Shown here piece by piece: positions 46,553 to 56,309 of a stretch of 64,000 nt of DNA. Made by a program: the position numbers and the translations under genes. The stretch is from WHUA01 sp963711215 (lineage in GTDB: Bacteria; Pseudomonadota; Alphaproteobacteria; UBA8366), in NCBI GenBank assembly GCA_963711215.1, contig CAVQDH010000013.1:62001-126000 (forward strand), in the 5' to 3' direction. Below the pieces are notes generated by a model. That model worked only from the letters and a program-made list of their open reading frames with translations, ran no database searches and had not been told where the DNA came from. Within the stretch, counting starts at the first letter, position 1. Each line of letters opens with the position of its first letter.

Positions 46553-49286
46553 TCAGTCGGCGGCCTCGGCGTTGCCGTCGGCATCCGCCGCGTCGCCGCC
46601 GGCCTCGTCAGCCGGCTTGGCTTTGGCTGCCTTGGCCTTGCCTTTAGGCTTGGCCGCCTTCTTGGCCGGCTTTCTTTCCGCCCTTCTTGGCCTTGGCCGG
46701 CTTCGGCGCCGCCGCGTCATCCGGCGCCTCTTCCTTCGATGCCTTGGCTTTCTTGCCGCCCTTGCTCGTCTTCGCGGCGAGAAGCGCCAGCGCCTCTTCC
46801 AAGGTCACGGCATTCTCGTCCGTGTTCTTCGGCAGGGTCGCGTTGACGCGGCCATGCTTGACGTAATAGCCGAAGCGGCCCTTGCGGATGGAGATCGGCT
46901 TGCCGTCGTCCGGATGGGCGCCGAGCTCGATGGCGCCGTGCCCCGGCGATTCCGCGATGAGCGAGACCGCCCGGTTGAGGCCGATCGTCACCACGTCGTC
47001 TTCCTTGAGCGAGACGTAGTTCGAGCCGTGCTTGACGTAGGGACCGAAGCGGCCGATGCCCGCGGTGATCATCTGCCCGGTCTCGGGATGCGCGCCCACG
47101 TCGCGCGGCAGCGACAGCAGCCCCAAGGCGATGTCGAGGTCGATACGGCCCGACGCCACTTCCTTCGGCACCGACGCGCGCTTCGGCTTCGGCGGCGCCT
47201 TCTTGCCTTTTTCCTTGGGCGCCTGTTCGCCGAGCTGCACGTAGAGGCCGTAAGGGCCCTTGCGCAGCGTCACGTCGAGGCCGGTCTTCGGGTCCTTGCC
47301 CAGGAGCTTGGGCCCGGCCGCGAGCTCGGCGCCCTGCACCATGTCGTCGGTGTCCGCGCCACCGGCGTTGAGCCGGTGCGTATAGCGGCATTCCGGATAG
47401 TTCGAGCAGCCGATGAAGGCGCCGAACTTGCCGAGCTTGAGATTGAGGCGGCCGTTGTCGCAGGCGGGGCATTGGCGCGCCACCTCCGTGTCGCCGGCCG
47501 GGCCGACAGGAAAGAAGTGCGGGCCGAGATCCTCGTCGAGCGCGTCGAGCACCTGACTGATCCGGAGATCGCTGGTGCTCGCGACCGCTAGCGAGAAGGC
47601 GGTCCAGAAGTCGCGCAGCACGCGCTTCCAGTCGATCGTGCCGTTGGAGACATCGTCGAGCTTCTCTTCCAGCTCGGCCGTGAAGTCGTATTCGACATAC
47701 TTGCGGAAGAAGTTGGCGAGGAAGGCGGTGACCAGCCGGCCCCGGTCCTCGGGCACGAAGCGCTTCTTGTCGAGCACGACGTATTTGCGGTCCTGCAGCA
47801 CGCGCAGCGTGGAGGCATAGGTCGACGGCCTGCCGATGCCGAGCTCTTCCATCTTCTTGACCAGGCTCGCCTCGGTATAGCGCGGCGGCGGCTGGGTGAA
47901 ATGCTGCTCCGGCTTGACCTCGCGGACGGCGGTCGGCTGGCCTTCCTGCATGTCGGGCAGGCGCCGGTCGGTGCCGTTCTCGTCGCCCTCGTCGTCCCAA
48001 CCTTCCTGGTAGAGCTTGAGGAAGCCGTCGAACTTGAGGACGGAGCCGGTGGCGCGCAGCGTCGTCTTGCCGTCGCCCGCGAGGAGATCGACGCCCGCCT
48101 GGTCGAACAGCGCGCTCGCCATTTCGCAGGCGACCGTGCGCTGCCAGATCAGGCTGTAGAGCCGCCGCTGGTCGTCGTCGAGGAAGGACCGCACGCTCTG
48201 CGGCGAGCGGAACAGGTCGGTCGGCCGGATCGCTTCATGCGCTTCCTGAGCGTTCTTCGCCTTCGTCTTGTAGATACGCGGCTTTTCCGGCACGTATTGT
48301 GGGCCGTAATCGCGCTCGATCAGGCGGCGCGACGCGGTGATCGCCTCATTGCTGAGCGTCACGCTGTCGGTCCGCATATAGGTGATGAGGCCGACCGTCT
48401 CGCCGTCGATGGGGACGCCTTCGTAAAGCTTCTGGGCCAGCTGCATCGTGCGGGACGCGCCGAATCCGAGCTTGCGGCTCGCTTCCTGCTGCAGGGTCGA
48501 GGTCGTGAAGGGCGGCGCCGGATGGCGCTGTACCGTCTTTTTCTCGACGGTCGAGACGCGGAACTCGCTCGACTGGATGGCGGCGACGGCGCGCTTGGCG
48601 GTCTCTTCGTTGGCGATGCCCAAGCGGGCAAGCTTCTCGCCGTCGAGATGGGTGAGGCGGGCGCTGAACGGATCACCCGCGGCGGTCGCCATCAAGGCGT
48701 CGATGGTCCAGTATTCCTGCGGCCGGAAGACCTCGATCTCGCCTTCGCGCTCGCAGATCAGCCGGAGCGCCACCGATTGCACGCGGCCGGCCGAGCGCGA
48801 TCCCGGCAGCTTGCGCCAGAGCACCGGCGAGAGATTGAAGCCGACCAGGTAGTCCAGCGCGCGGCGCGCGAGATAGGCTTCCACCAGCTCCTTGTTGAGC
48901 TCGCGCGGATGCTTCATCGCTTCGAGGACGGCATCCTTGGTGATCTCGTGAAAAACGACCCGCTTGACGTCGACGCCGTCGAGCTTGCGCCGGTCGCGGA
49001 GCAGCTGCGCGACATGCCAGGAGATCGCTTCCCCTTCGCGGTCGGGGTCGGTCGCCAGATAGAGGTGTTCCGCGCCGTCGACCGCCTTGGCGATCTCGTC
49101 GATATGCTTCTTCGAGGCGGCGCCGATCTCCCAGGACATGGAGAAGTCGTCGTCCGGCTTGACCGATCCGTCTTTCGCGGGAAGGTCGCGCACGTGGCCA
49201 TAGCTCGCGACCACTTTGAATTTTGGTCCGAGGTATTTGTTGATGGTCTTCGCCTTTGCAGGCAATTCGACGACGACCACGTCCAT
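46553..49286 (-). CDS. topA: DNA topoisomerase I (tail frameshifted as read)
   Basis: Type IA topoisomerase with a Toprim domain (V-V-V-V-E-L-P-A-K-A, D-P-D-R-E-G-E), the active-site region with Y-M-R-T-D-S, one C4 zinc finger (C-P-A-C...C-S-N-Y-P-E-C near residue 600) and repeated TopA C-terminal modules (F-G-P-Y-V-K, F-G-Y-Y-V-K). As read it stops at 46644. Removing one extra C near 46670 extends the Lys/Ala-rich tail to 46553, total about 910 residues, just six bases before rnr. The usual E-S-P-A-K-A reads E-L-P-A-K-A here. Confidence 0.93.
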
Positions 49287-49509
49287 TGGGTCGGTCTTTC
49301 CTTAGTCTGCGTGAACACCAGCTTCGCGGCGCGACGCTCTACACGGTCCGTTATTTCCTGGCAACCGCGGAGCCGTCAGGGCTAGGAAGTGACACCGCGA
49401 TATTCGTTCGTCAACCGTCCCGATTCAGAATTTCGCGCGGACGTGGCGGCCTCCGATCATCGTCCGCGCGCTGAGCGTCCCGTTAACATATTGCTCTAGC
49501 GAAATAATT

Positions 49510-50678
49510 TTAGGCTCGTCTGCGCTGTCCCGGGGTAATGCGCAAACGGTCGAGAAGCGCCATCGCCCCGGCATGGTCGAGCTGGGCGAAATACCGTATT
49601 GCCCGCCGGAACTCCTTCGTCGACTTGAAGGCCGACGCCGGATCGGCGCCCGACAGGTGGCAGAGAATCTCCCCGAAGGCATGCTGGCCGATGCCGGCGG
49701 CCTTCGACGCGATCGCCACGGTTTCCGGCCCGGAATCGTGCAGGATCATGGTCATCGCGGGCAGCGGCAGCTTGAGGGCGTCGGCGAACGCCTTCTCGAA
49801 TCCGTCATAGTCGCCGGCGTCGAGGAAGGCGAGGAAGGCGAAGCTGTTGCCGGAATGGTCTTCCGGCGAATCGCCGCCAATTCCGAAGTCGCTCTGCGCC
49901 ATAGTGTCGCCGTCGCTCTCGAAAGCCCGGGATTCACGTCGAAGGACTCGACGATGAAATCGCGCAGCGAATCGCCGGCCCAGATATACATCCGCTTCGC
50001 CATCTCGCCCGTCATCTCCTTGCGGTGGGCTAAAGGCTCGCGGAAGGACTCGATCTCGAGCGACCGCTCGACGAGATGGCGCATCGACGCCTCGCTGATG
50101 TCTGCGGTCTCGTTGCAGAGCAGCGTCGTCAGGACCTCGATCTCGTCGAAGGCGACGAGGCGGTCCGTGACCGCCTGCGAGATATGCGGCCGGATGGCGA
50201 CGGCCTGGCGGTGGCGGAGCGAGCACGCCTCGATGATCTCGATGAGATCGTCATTCGCCAGCACGGTGTTGTGCGCGAGGATCGGATAGGCGACCGCGAT
50301 CTCTTCCTTCGCCAGGCTGCGGACCAGGTCGCGCGGTACGTCGCTCCGGTCCGCGAGGTAGTCCGCGATATGCCGGCGGATATTGACCTCGACCTTGCCG
50401 ACCAGCAGCCGGAGGATCTCGAACGCCAGCGTCAATTCCCGGCCCGACAGGCTCGCCTTCGATGCGAGACACATTTCAGCGACCGATGCCGCCAAGCCAC
50501 CCTTGCCCTTCAGCGCCCGCTGATGGGCGAGTTCCAGGAGCTTCTCGTAGGGTGACGATGCCATGAGCGTGTCATTTATAGTTTCGGTTTTCTTGCGCCC
50601 GGGCCGCCGGCAGAGCTGTGGAATCCGGGAGAGAAAGCGAACTTTGCCTTTATAATCGTCCTTAACCGCAGTTTTCAT
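49510..50678 (-). CDS. DUF2336 domain-containing protein (frameshifted as read)
   Basis: This mostly helical protein of about 389 residues is of the DUF2336 type, found mainly in alphaproteobacteria and of unknown function. It has HEAT-like repeats with L-A-K-E-E-I-A-V-A-Y-P-I-L (the repeat motif near residue 120). A missing base near 49915 breaks the frame; the second frame carries E-S-D-G-D-T-M-A-Q to the stop at 49510. ATG 50678 gives the longest form; ATG 50564 (351 residues) is possible. It sits between dprA and topA, which are often close neighbours. The upstream region is AT-rich. Confidence 0.72.
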
Positions 50679-50810
50679 AAGTAGAGACTCGCGGGTATAT
50701 TATCCAAGTCCTTGATTGATACAAGGGTACTTTAATTAATTGTGGTTAATGCTGAATAAATGATTAATAGAAACTAACTATCTTTAGACGGAATTCGTGA
50801 TTCGTTTGAA
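50679..50810. promoter_or_regulatory. AT-rich region with TTAA motifs upstream of the DUF2336 gene
   Basis: This 132-base stretch is the most AT-rich in the window. It contains an inverted repeat CCTTG (50710-50714) and CAAGG (50722-50726), and three TTAA words at about 50732-50750, two of them six bases apart. That is near but not equal to a CtrA box. It probably holds the promoter of the DUF2336 gene. Confidence 0.35.
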
Positions 50811-51950
50811 TCAGTTATCGCCTGTTGTTGGGGCGAAAAGGCGGGCGACGAAATCGCCCGGCTGGCGCTCGATTTGGCCGGCCAGCTCGAGTTCCAGGAG
50901 CGCGCCGCGCACGAATCCGGCCGGTTGGCCGGTATCCCGGATGAGGTCGTCCACCGATATGGGGGTGGTGCCGAGACGCCCGAGGAGGCGCCCGGCGAGG
51001 GCATCGGGCGCCTCCTCGGGCGTCTCGCCGTCGGGACCGGTTTCCGCGCCGGCCGGGCCCGCGGCGCCCCGGCGGAGCAGGGACGGCGATAGTTCCAGCA
51101 GGATGTCGTCGGCGGATTCGACCAGCGTGGCGCCTTTGCGGATCAGGTCGTTGGGCCCCCGGCAGCGCGGGTCGAGCGGCGATCCGGGCACCGCGAAGAC
51201 GTCGCGGCCCTGCTCGGCGGCGAGGCGCGCCGTGATCAGCGAGCCGGAGCGAAGCGCCGCCTCGACCACCACCACGCCCCGCGACAATCCGGAAATGATC
51301 CGGTTGCGGCGCGGGAAATGCCGCGCCTGCGGCTGGGTGCCGATAGGCATCTCCGAGACGACCAGGCCCTTATCGCGGATCGCCGCGTAGAGCGCGGCGT
51401 TTTCCCTGGGATAGATGACGTCGGGTCCGCCCGCGAGCACGGCGACGGTGGCCTCGATCGCGCCCGAATGGGCCGCGGCGTCGATGCCGCGCGCCATCCC
51501 CGATACGACGACGAGCCCCGCCGCGACCAGGTCGGCCGCGAGGCGGCGGGCGAAGCCGCGTCCGGCCGTGGACGCGTTGCGCGCGCCGACGACGGCGATC
51601 GAATCGCGCCGCAGCAGGGACAGGTCGCCAAGCGCGCTCAGCACCATCGGCGCGCCGTCGAGTACCGCAAGCGTTTCGGGATAGGCGGGCTCGCCCGGAA
51701 AGATATGGACGCCGCCGATGGCGGCCAGCGCGTCACGCTCGCGCTCGGCCTCGCCGCGCGGGCAGATTTGCAGCGGCCGGCCGCGGCCGCCCCGCCGGGC
51801 AAGCTCGGGCAAAGCTTCGATGGCGCGTGTCGCCGAGGCGTAGCGGGCGATGAGCTGGCGGAAGGTGACCGGCCCGACATTTTCCGTCCGGGCGAGCCGC
51901 AGCCGCTCCAGCCGCTCCCCGTCCGGCAAGGATGGTGCTGTCGATTGCAT
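50811..51950 (-). CDS. dprA: DNA-processing protein DprA (Smf)
   Basis: DprA loads RecA on incoming single-stranded DNA. The 379-residue form from ATG 51950 has a SAM-like N-terminal part, then the Rossmann core with V-V-G-A-R-N-A-S, V-S-G-M-A-R-G-I-D-A-A-A-H, F-P-R-R-N-R-I-I-S-G-L and G-S-L-I-T-A-R. A winged-helix domain follows at the C-terminus (D-D-L-I-R-D-T-G). Longer in-frame starts exist up to 51986. Upstream lies plsY. Confidence 0.92.
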   Translation of the reverse strand: MQSTAPSLPDGERLERLRLARTENVGPVTFRQLIARYASATRAIEALPELARRGGRGRPLQICPRGEAERERDALAAIGGVHIFPGEPAYPETLAVLDGAPMVLSALGDLSLLRRDSIAVVGARNASTAGRGFARRLAADLVAAGLVVVSGMARGIDAAAHSGAIEATVAVLAGGPDVIYPRENAALYAAIRDKGLVVSEMPIGTQPQARHFPRRNRIISGLSRGVVVVEAALRSGSLITARLAAEQGRDVFAVPGSPLDPRCRGPNDLIRKGATLVESADDILLELSPSLLRRGAAGPAGAETGPDGETPEEAPDALAGRLLGRLGTTPISVDDLIRDTGQPAGFVRGALLELELAGQIERQPGDFVARLFAPTTGDN

Positions 51951-52028
51951 CGCCGCAACCATGCAAAGCCGCGGTCGGGCCGTCAATCGCTCGTTGTGGC
52001 GCGCGCGCGCCGCTGCCGTTTCCGGTTG

Positions 52029-52656
52029 TCAGGCGTCCGCCGGGCTTGGCGGCGCGGCGTCGCTGCCGCCGCGCTTGCCGATCTTCGGCTCTTCGCCCCG
52101 CAGCAGGCGGCGGATGTTCTGGTGGTGGCGGATCCAGACGAGCACGGCGATCACGAGCACGGCGCGGCGTCGAAGCCGCCCCGGGCGTACCACATGGCGG
52201 CGGGCGACACGGCGGCGGCGATCAGCGCTGCGAGCGACGAGTAGCGGAACAGCAGGGCGGCCGCGAGCCAGGTCAGCGCCGCGAACAGGCCGACCGGCCA
52301 GGACAGCGCCACCAGGACGCCGAGCGTCGTGGCCATGCCCTTGCCGCCCTTGAACCGGAGCCAGACCGGGAACAGGTGGCCCAGCACGGCGGCGAGCGCC
52401 GCCAGCGCCGGCAGCATCGGCTCCGCCGGCCAGAGCGCCGCGACCGCCAGCACCGCCGCCAGTCCCTTGCCGAAGTCGCCGAGCAAGCGTGCCGAGCGCG
52501 AGCAGCTTGTTTCCCGTGCGCAGCACGTTGGTCGCGCCGATGTTGCCCGAGCCGATGCTGCGGATGTCGCCCAGCCCGGCGACGCGGGTGAGCAGGAGGC
52601 CGCAGGGGATCGAGCCCAAGCAGATAGCTGCCGGCGAGGGCTGCCAGGTAGGCCAT
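52029..52656 (-). CDS. plsY: Acyl-phosphate glycerol-3-phosphate acyltransferase PlsY (three frameshifts as read)
   Basis: PlsY makes lysophosphatidate in the inner membrane. The pieces, in order, are: ATG 52656 with M-A-Y-L-A-A-L-A-G-S-Y-L-L-G; then S-I-P-C-G-L-L and the G-S-G-N-I-G-A-T-N motif; then L-G-D-F-G-K-G, F-K-G-G-K-G-M-A-T; and a C-terminal tail with W-I-R-H-H-Q-N-I-R-R. They are joined by removing one extra base near 52613 and one near 52487, and adding one near 52165. The restored protein has 208 residues and five or so membrane spans. The family identity is certain; the sequence is badly broken as given. Confidence 0.85.
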
Positions 52657-52681
52657 TATGTCGGGGTGCGCCACCGCAGCC

Positions 52682-53974
52682 TCAGGCGTGGAAGACTGTG
52701 CGCCCGCCGACGATGGTGCGCATGACCTGCCCCTGCACGGGGCGCGCATCGTAGGGCGAATTCTTGGATTTGCTGCGCAGCTTCTTTTCCTGGATCAGCC
52801 AGGGCTTGTCCGGATCGAAGAGGATGAGGTCCGCGGGCGCGCCGCGCTTCAAGGTGCCGGCGGGCAGGTCGAGCAGCGCCGCCGGACCGCAGGTCACGCG
52901 CTTCAGCGCGTCGAGCAGCGAGAGATGCTTGTTGTGCACCAGCTCGAGCGTCAGCGGCAGCAGCGTTTCCAGCCCGACGGCGCCAAAGGCCGCCTGGTCG
53001 AAGGGCAGGCGCTTCGAATCCTGGTCGTGCGGCGCGTGGTCGCTGGCGATCGCGTCGATCGTGCCGTCCGCCAGCCCGTCGACCACGGCCCGCCGGTCGT
53101 CCTCGCTGCGCAGCGGCGGCGACACCTTGGCGAAGGTCCGGTAGTCGCCGACGGCGGTCTCGTTGAGCGCGAAATAATGGGGCGCGGTGTCGCAGGTCAC
53201 GTCGAGCCCGAGGTCCTTCGCGCGCCGGATGGCCTCGATCGCCTTGGCGGTGGAGACATGCGCGGCGTGGTAGCGCCCGCCGGTGAGCGCGACGAGCCTG
53301 AGGTCGCGCTCGATCATGATGACCTCGGCATCGGCGGGAATGGCGGAAATGCCCAGGCGGGTCGCGATCTCGCCCTCGGTCATCGCGCCGTCGCCGGCGA
53401 GCACCGGGTCTTCCGGGTGCTGGATGATCATCAGGCCGAAGCCCTTGGCGTAGCTCAGCGCGCGCCGCATCATCAGGCTGCTGGCGACCGCCTTGGTCGC
53501 GTCCGTGAAGCCGACCGCGCCCGCTTCGGAGAGCAGGCCCATCTCGGTCATCTCTTCGCCCCGGAGGCCGCGCGTGATCGAGCCGTAGCAGCGCACGTTG
53601 ACCCGGTCCGCTTCCTGGGCGCGCCGGGCGATGAACTCGACGACCGAGACGTCGTCGATCACCGGATGCGTGTTGGGCAGCGTCACCATCGTGGTGACGC
53701 CGCCGGCCGCCGCGGCATCGCCCGCTGTGTGGATCGTCTCCTTGTGCTCCTCGCCCGGCTCGCGCAGCTGCACGCGCATGTCGACGAGGCCGGGCGCCAG
53801 GCACAGGCCTTGGCAGTCGACCACCTGGGCGACCGACGGTGCGCCGTATTTGAAAAGGTCGGGTCCGACATCGGCGATCCGCCCGTCCTGGACGAGCAAC
53901 GCACCGGGCGTGTCGAGCCCGGTCGCGGGGTCGAGCAGCCGCGCGTTGAGATAGGCGACGCGCTCCCCGCTCAA
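52682..53974 (-). CDS. pyrC: Dihydroorotase-like protein PyrC, lacking the HxH metal ligands
   Basis: The 430-residue protein is a type I dihydroorotase homologue cotranscribed with pyrB. It has L-A-P-G-L-V-D-M-R-V-Q-L-R-E-P-G near residue 60. In catalytic enzymes the first strand carries H-x-H, but here both are replaced (D-M-R-V-Q). Later ligand regions remain (A-A-H-V-S-T, S-D-H-A-P-H). Inactive PyrC homologues of this sort that support ATCase are known in Pseudomonas and other proteobacteria. A true dihydroorotase may be coded elsewhere. The pyrB stop overlaps its start by four bases. Confidence 0.87.
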   Translation of the reverse strand: MSGERVAYLNARLLDPATGLDTPGALLVQDGRIADVGPDLFKYGAPSVAQVVDCQGLCLAPGLVDMRVQLREPGEEHKETIHTAGDAAAAGGVTTMVTLPNTHPVIDDVSVVEFIARRAQEADRVNVRCYGSITRGLRGEEMTEMGLLSEAGAVGFTDATKAVASSLMMRRALSYAKGFGLMIIQHPEDPVLAGDGAMTEGEIATRLGISAIPADAEVIMIERDLRLVALTGGRYHAAHVSTAKAIEAIRRAKDLGLDVTCDTAPHYFALNETAVGDYRTFAKVSPPLRSEDDRRAVVDGLADGTIDAIASDHAPHDQDSKRLPFDQAAFGAVGLETLLPLTLELVHNKHLSLLDALKRVTCGPAALLDLPAGTLKRGAPADLILFDPDKPWLIQEKKLRSKSKNSPYDARPVQGQVMRTIVGGRTVFHA

Positions 53975-54957
53975 GGGTCGTTACTCTGATTGCCGCGCGT
54001 CAGCAGATCGAAGCAGGCCATCCGCACCGCGACGCCCATCTCCACCTGCTCGCGGATCAGCGAGCGGTCGAGGTCGTCGGCCAGCTCGGAGTCGATCTCG
54101 ACGCCGCGGTTCATCGGCCCGGGGTGCATCACCAGCGCGTCCGGCTTGGCGAAGGCGAGCTTTTCCGCCGTCAGGCCGAAGAAGTGGAAATACTCGCGGA
54201 TCGACGGCACGAACATGCCCTTCATCCGCTCCTGCTGCAGGCGCAGCATCATGACAATATCGCAGTCGGCGATGCCGTCCTTGATGTTGTTGAAGACCTC
54301 GACGCCGTAGCGGTCGATCGCGGTCGGCATCAGGGTGGGCGGCGCGACGATGCGCACCCGCGCGCCCATCGTGGACAGCAGCAGGATGTTGGAGCGCGCG
54401 ACCCGGCTGTGCAGGATGTCGCCGCAGATCGCCACCGTGAGGCCTTCGATGGGTCCTTTGTGGCGGCGGATCGTCTGGGCGTCCAGCAGCGCCTGGGTCG
54501 GATGCTCGTGCGTGCCGTCGCCGCCGTTGATGACCGCGCAGTTGACCTTCTCGCTCAAGAGCTTGACCGCGCCGGAATGGGGGTGGCGCACGCACAGCAC
54601 GTCGGGGTGCATGGCGTTCAGCGTCATCGCCGTGTCGATCAGCGTCTCGCCCTTCTTCACCGAGCTGGTCGCGACCGACATGTTGATGACGTCGCCGCCG
54701 AGGCGCTTGCCCGCCAGCTCGAACGAGGTGCGCGTGCGGGTCGAATCCTCGAAGAACAGGTTGATGACCGTCTGGCCGCGCAGGACGTCGGTTTTCTTGT
54801 CGTGGCGGCGGTTCTGCTCGACGTAGGAATCCGACAGATCGAGAATCAACTCGATCTCTTTCCGGCCCAGCCCCTCGATCCCCAGAAGATGCTTGTGGGG
54901 GAAGCGATAGATGGCTTCCGGCTTTTGTTTTTCGGAGGTTTTGCGCGTGGCGCTCAT
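53971..54957 (-). CDS. pyrB: Aspartate carbamoyltransferase catalytic chain
   Basis: PyrB joins carbamoyl phosphate and aspartate in pyrimidine synthesis. The 328-residue protein has F-E-D-S-T-R-T-R-T-S-F-E-L (carbamoyl-phosphate site), H-P-T-Q-A-L-L-D and H-P-G-P-M-N-R-G. No regulatory pyrI follows; the dihydroorotase-like pyrC is next. Confidence 0.95.
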   Translation of the reverse strand: MSATRKTSEKQKPEAIYRFPHKHLLGIEGLGRKEIELILDLSDSYVEQNRRHDKKTDVLRGQTVINLFFEDSTRTRTSFELAGKRLGGDVINMSVATSSVKKGETLIDTAMTLNAMHPDVLCVRHPHSGAVKLLSEKVNCAVINGGDGTHEHPTQALLDAQTIRRHKGPIEGLTVAICGDILHSRVARSNILLLSTMGARVRIVAPPTLMPTAIDRYGVEVFNNIKDGIADCDIVMMLRLQQERMKGMFVPSIREYFHFFGLTAEKLAFAKPDALVMHPGPMNRGVEIDSELADDLDRSLIREQVEMGVAVRMACFDLLTRGNQSNDP

Positions 54958-55179
54958 TAAAGGCGGACTTTAAGCATGGTCCCATGGCCTGCGCAAGCGC
55001 TATGGCGGAGGGGCTTGATTCCCTTGCTTTGCGGTTCCCTTGCCTCGTGGCCTCCCGGCGGTGGTTCCGCGGGGTATTTTCCGGGGGCGAGTCGGCGGGG
55101 CCGGGCTTTGCCGGGGGGCCCGGACGCGCTAAACCTAATCTTAGGCCGATCCCATGACGGACGGTGGTGAGGAGGGCGC

Positions 55180-55837
55180 ATGACCCGGGATTCTGCGATC
55201 CGCAGCGCGGACTGGTATTTCGATTTCATCTCGCCTTACGCCTATTTCCAGTTCCACCGCTTCGAGCAGCTGCCGGCGGCGCTGCGGGTGACCTGCAAGC
55301 CGGTGCTCTTCGCGGGGCTGCTCGGCCATTGGGGCCACAAGGGGCCGGCGGAAATCCCGGCCAAGCGGCTCCACACCTACCGCTACTGCAAATGGCATGC
55401 GGACCGGCTGGGTCTTCCCTTCACCATGCCGCCGGCGCATCCCTTCAACCCGCTGCCGCCGCTCAGGCTGGCGATCGTCTGCGGCGCGAGCCGGGCGGCC
55501 GTCGGCACGATCTTCGACGCGATCTGGGGCGAGGGCCTCGACCTGTCGGCGGGCGAGGGGTGGGCGCTGCTCTGCCAGCGGCTCGGGCTCGACGCGGACG
55601 GACGCGGCGCGGCGCATCGCAGCGCCGGAGGTCAAGGACGCGCTGCGCGCCAACACCGGCGAGGCGCTGGCGCGCGGGGTGTTCGGCGTGCCGACCTTCG
55701 CGATCGACGACGAGCTGTTCTGGGGCGACGACGCGACCGATATGTTTCTCGACTATCTCGCCCAGCCTGAGCGTTTCCGCAGCGGCGAGATGGCGCGGCT
55801 CGCCGCGCTGCCGATCGGCCAGGCGCGCAAGCTCTGA
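55180..55837 (+). CDS. 2-hydroxychromene-2-carboxylate isomerase-like (DsbA-fold) protein (frameshifted as read)
   Basis: The DsbA/kappa-GST fold protein starts W-Y-F-D-F-I-S-P-Y-A-Y-F with S-P in place of the DsbA cysteines, as in HCCA isomerases. It then has K-P-V-L-F-A-G-L-L and, after one extra base near 55612, G-V-F-G-V-P-T-F-A-I-D. The corrected length is 218 residues. Such enzymes isomerise hydroxychromene carboxylates in naphthalene degradation, but most genomic copies have unknown glutathione-dependent roles. No catabolic cluster is near. Confidence 0.8.
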
Positions 55838-55875
55838 GCGAGAGCCGCCTGGGGGCGGACAAGAGGGGGCAGGGG

Positions 55876-56309
55876 ATGACCTTCGACCGGTTTCTCGCGC
55901 TGCTGACGTTTCTCGTCGCGGCGCTACCGCTCGGCGCGATCGCCCTGGTCGCGCTGCTCTACGGCGCGGTCGCGCTTGGGCCGCGCGCCGGCCGAGGCGG
56001 CGGCGCTGTTCGAGCGCCACTTCGGGCGGGTCCTATTGCTGGGTGATGTTCGGTGATCTCGTCCTGGCCATCCTGCTGATCAAGGGCTGGACCGACCGCC
56101 TCCTGCTGCTGGCGGTGGCGGCGTCCTTCCTGCGGGCGGTCCTCGATCTGTTGGCGAAGCTCGAGGCCATGCGCGCGGGCGCCCCGATCGTCGCACCGGT
56201 CGCGCCGATCGCCGCCGACGCCCTGACCCGCTGGCGGCAAATCATCGCCGCGGTCAGCACGGCCCAGTGGGTGGCCGTCCTCGCGGTCTACGTGATGCTG
56301 GTGCTTTAG
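55876..56309 (+). CDS. Small integral membrane protein, unknown function (two frameshifts as read)
   Basis: I do not recognise the family. ATG 55876 opens a hydrophobic stretch (residues about 7-33). One extra base near 55985 gives A-E-A-A-A-L-F-E-R-H-F-G-R, and another near 56030 gives Y-C-W-V-M-F-G-D-L-V-L-A-I-L-L. The restored protein has about 143 residues and four possible spans. The end overlaps the convergent ruvX by four bases. Confidence 0.55.

Noticed and set aside
54976..55170. A short frame between pyrB and the DsbA-fold gene
   Set aside because: Composition is Gly/Pro/Trp-rich as expected of GC-rich noise, with no ribosome site.
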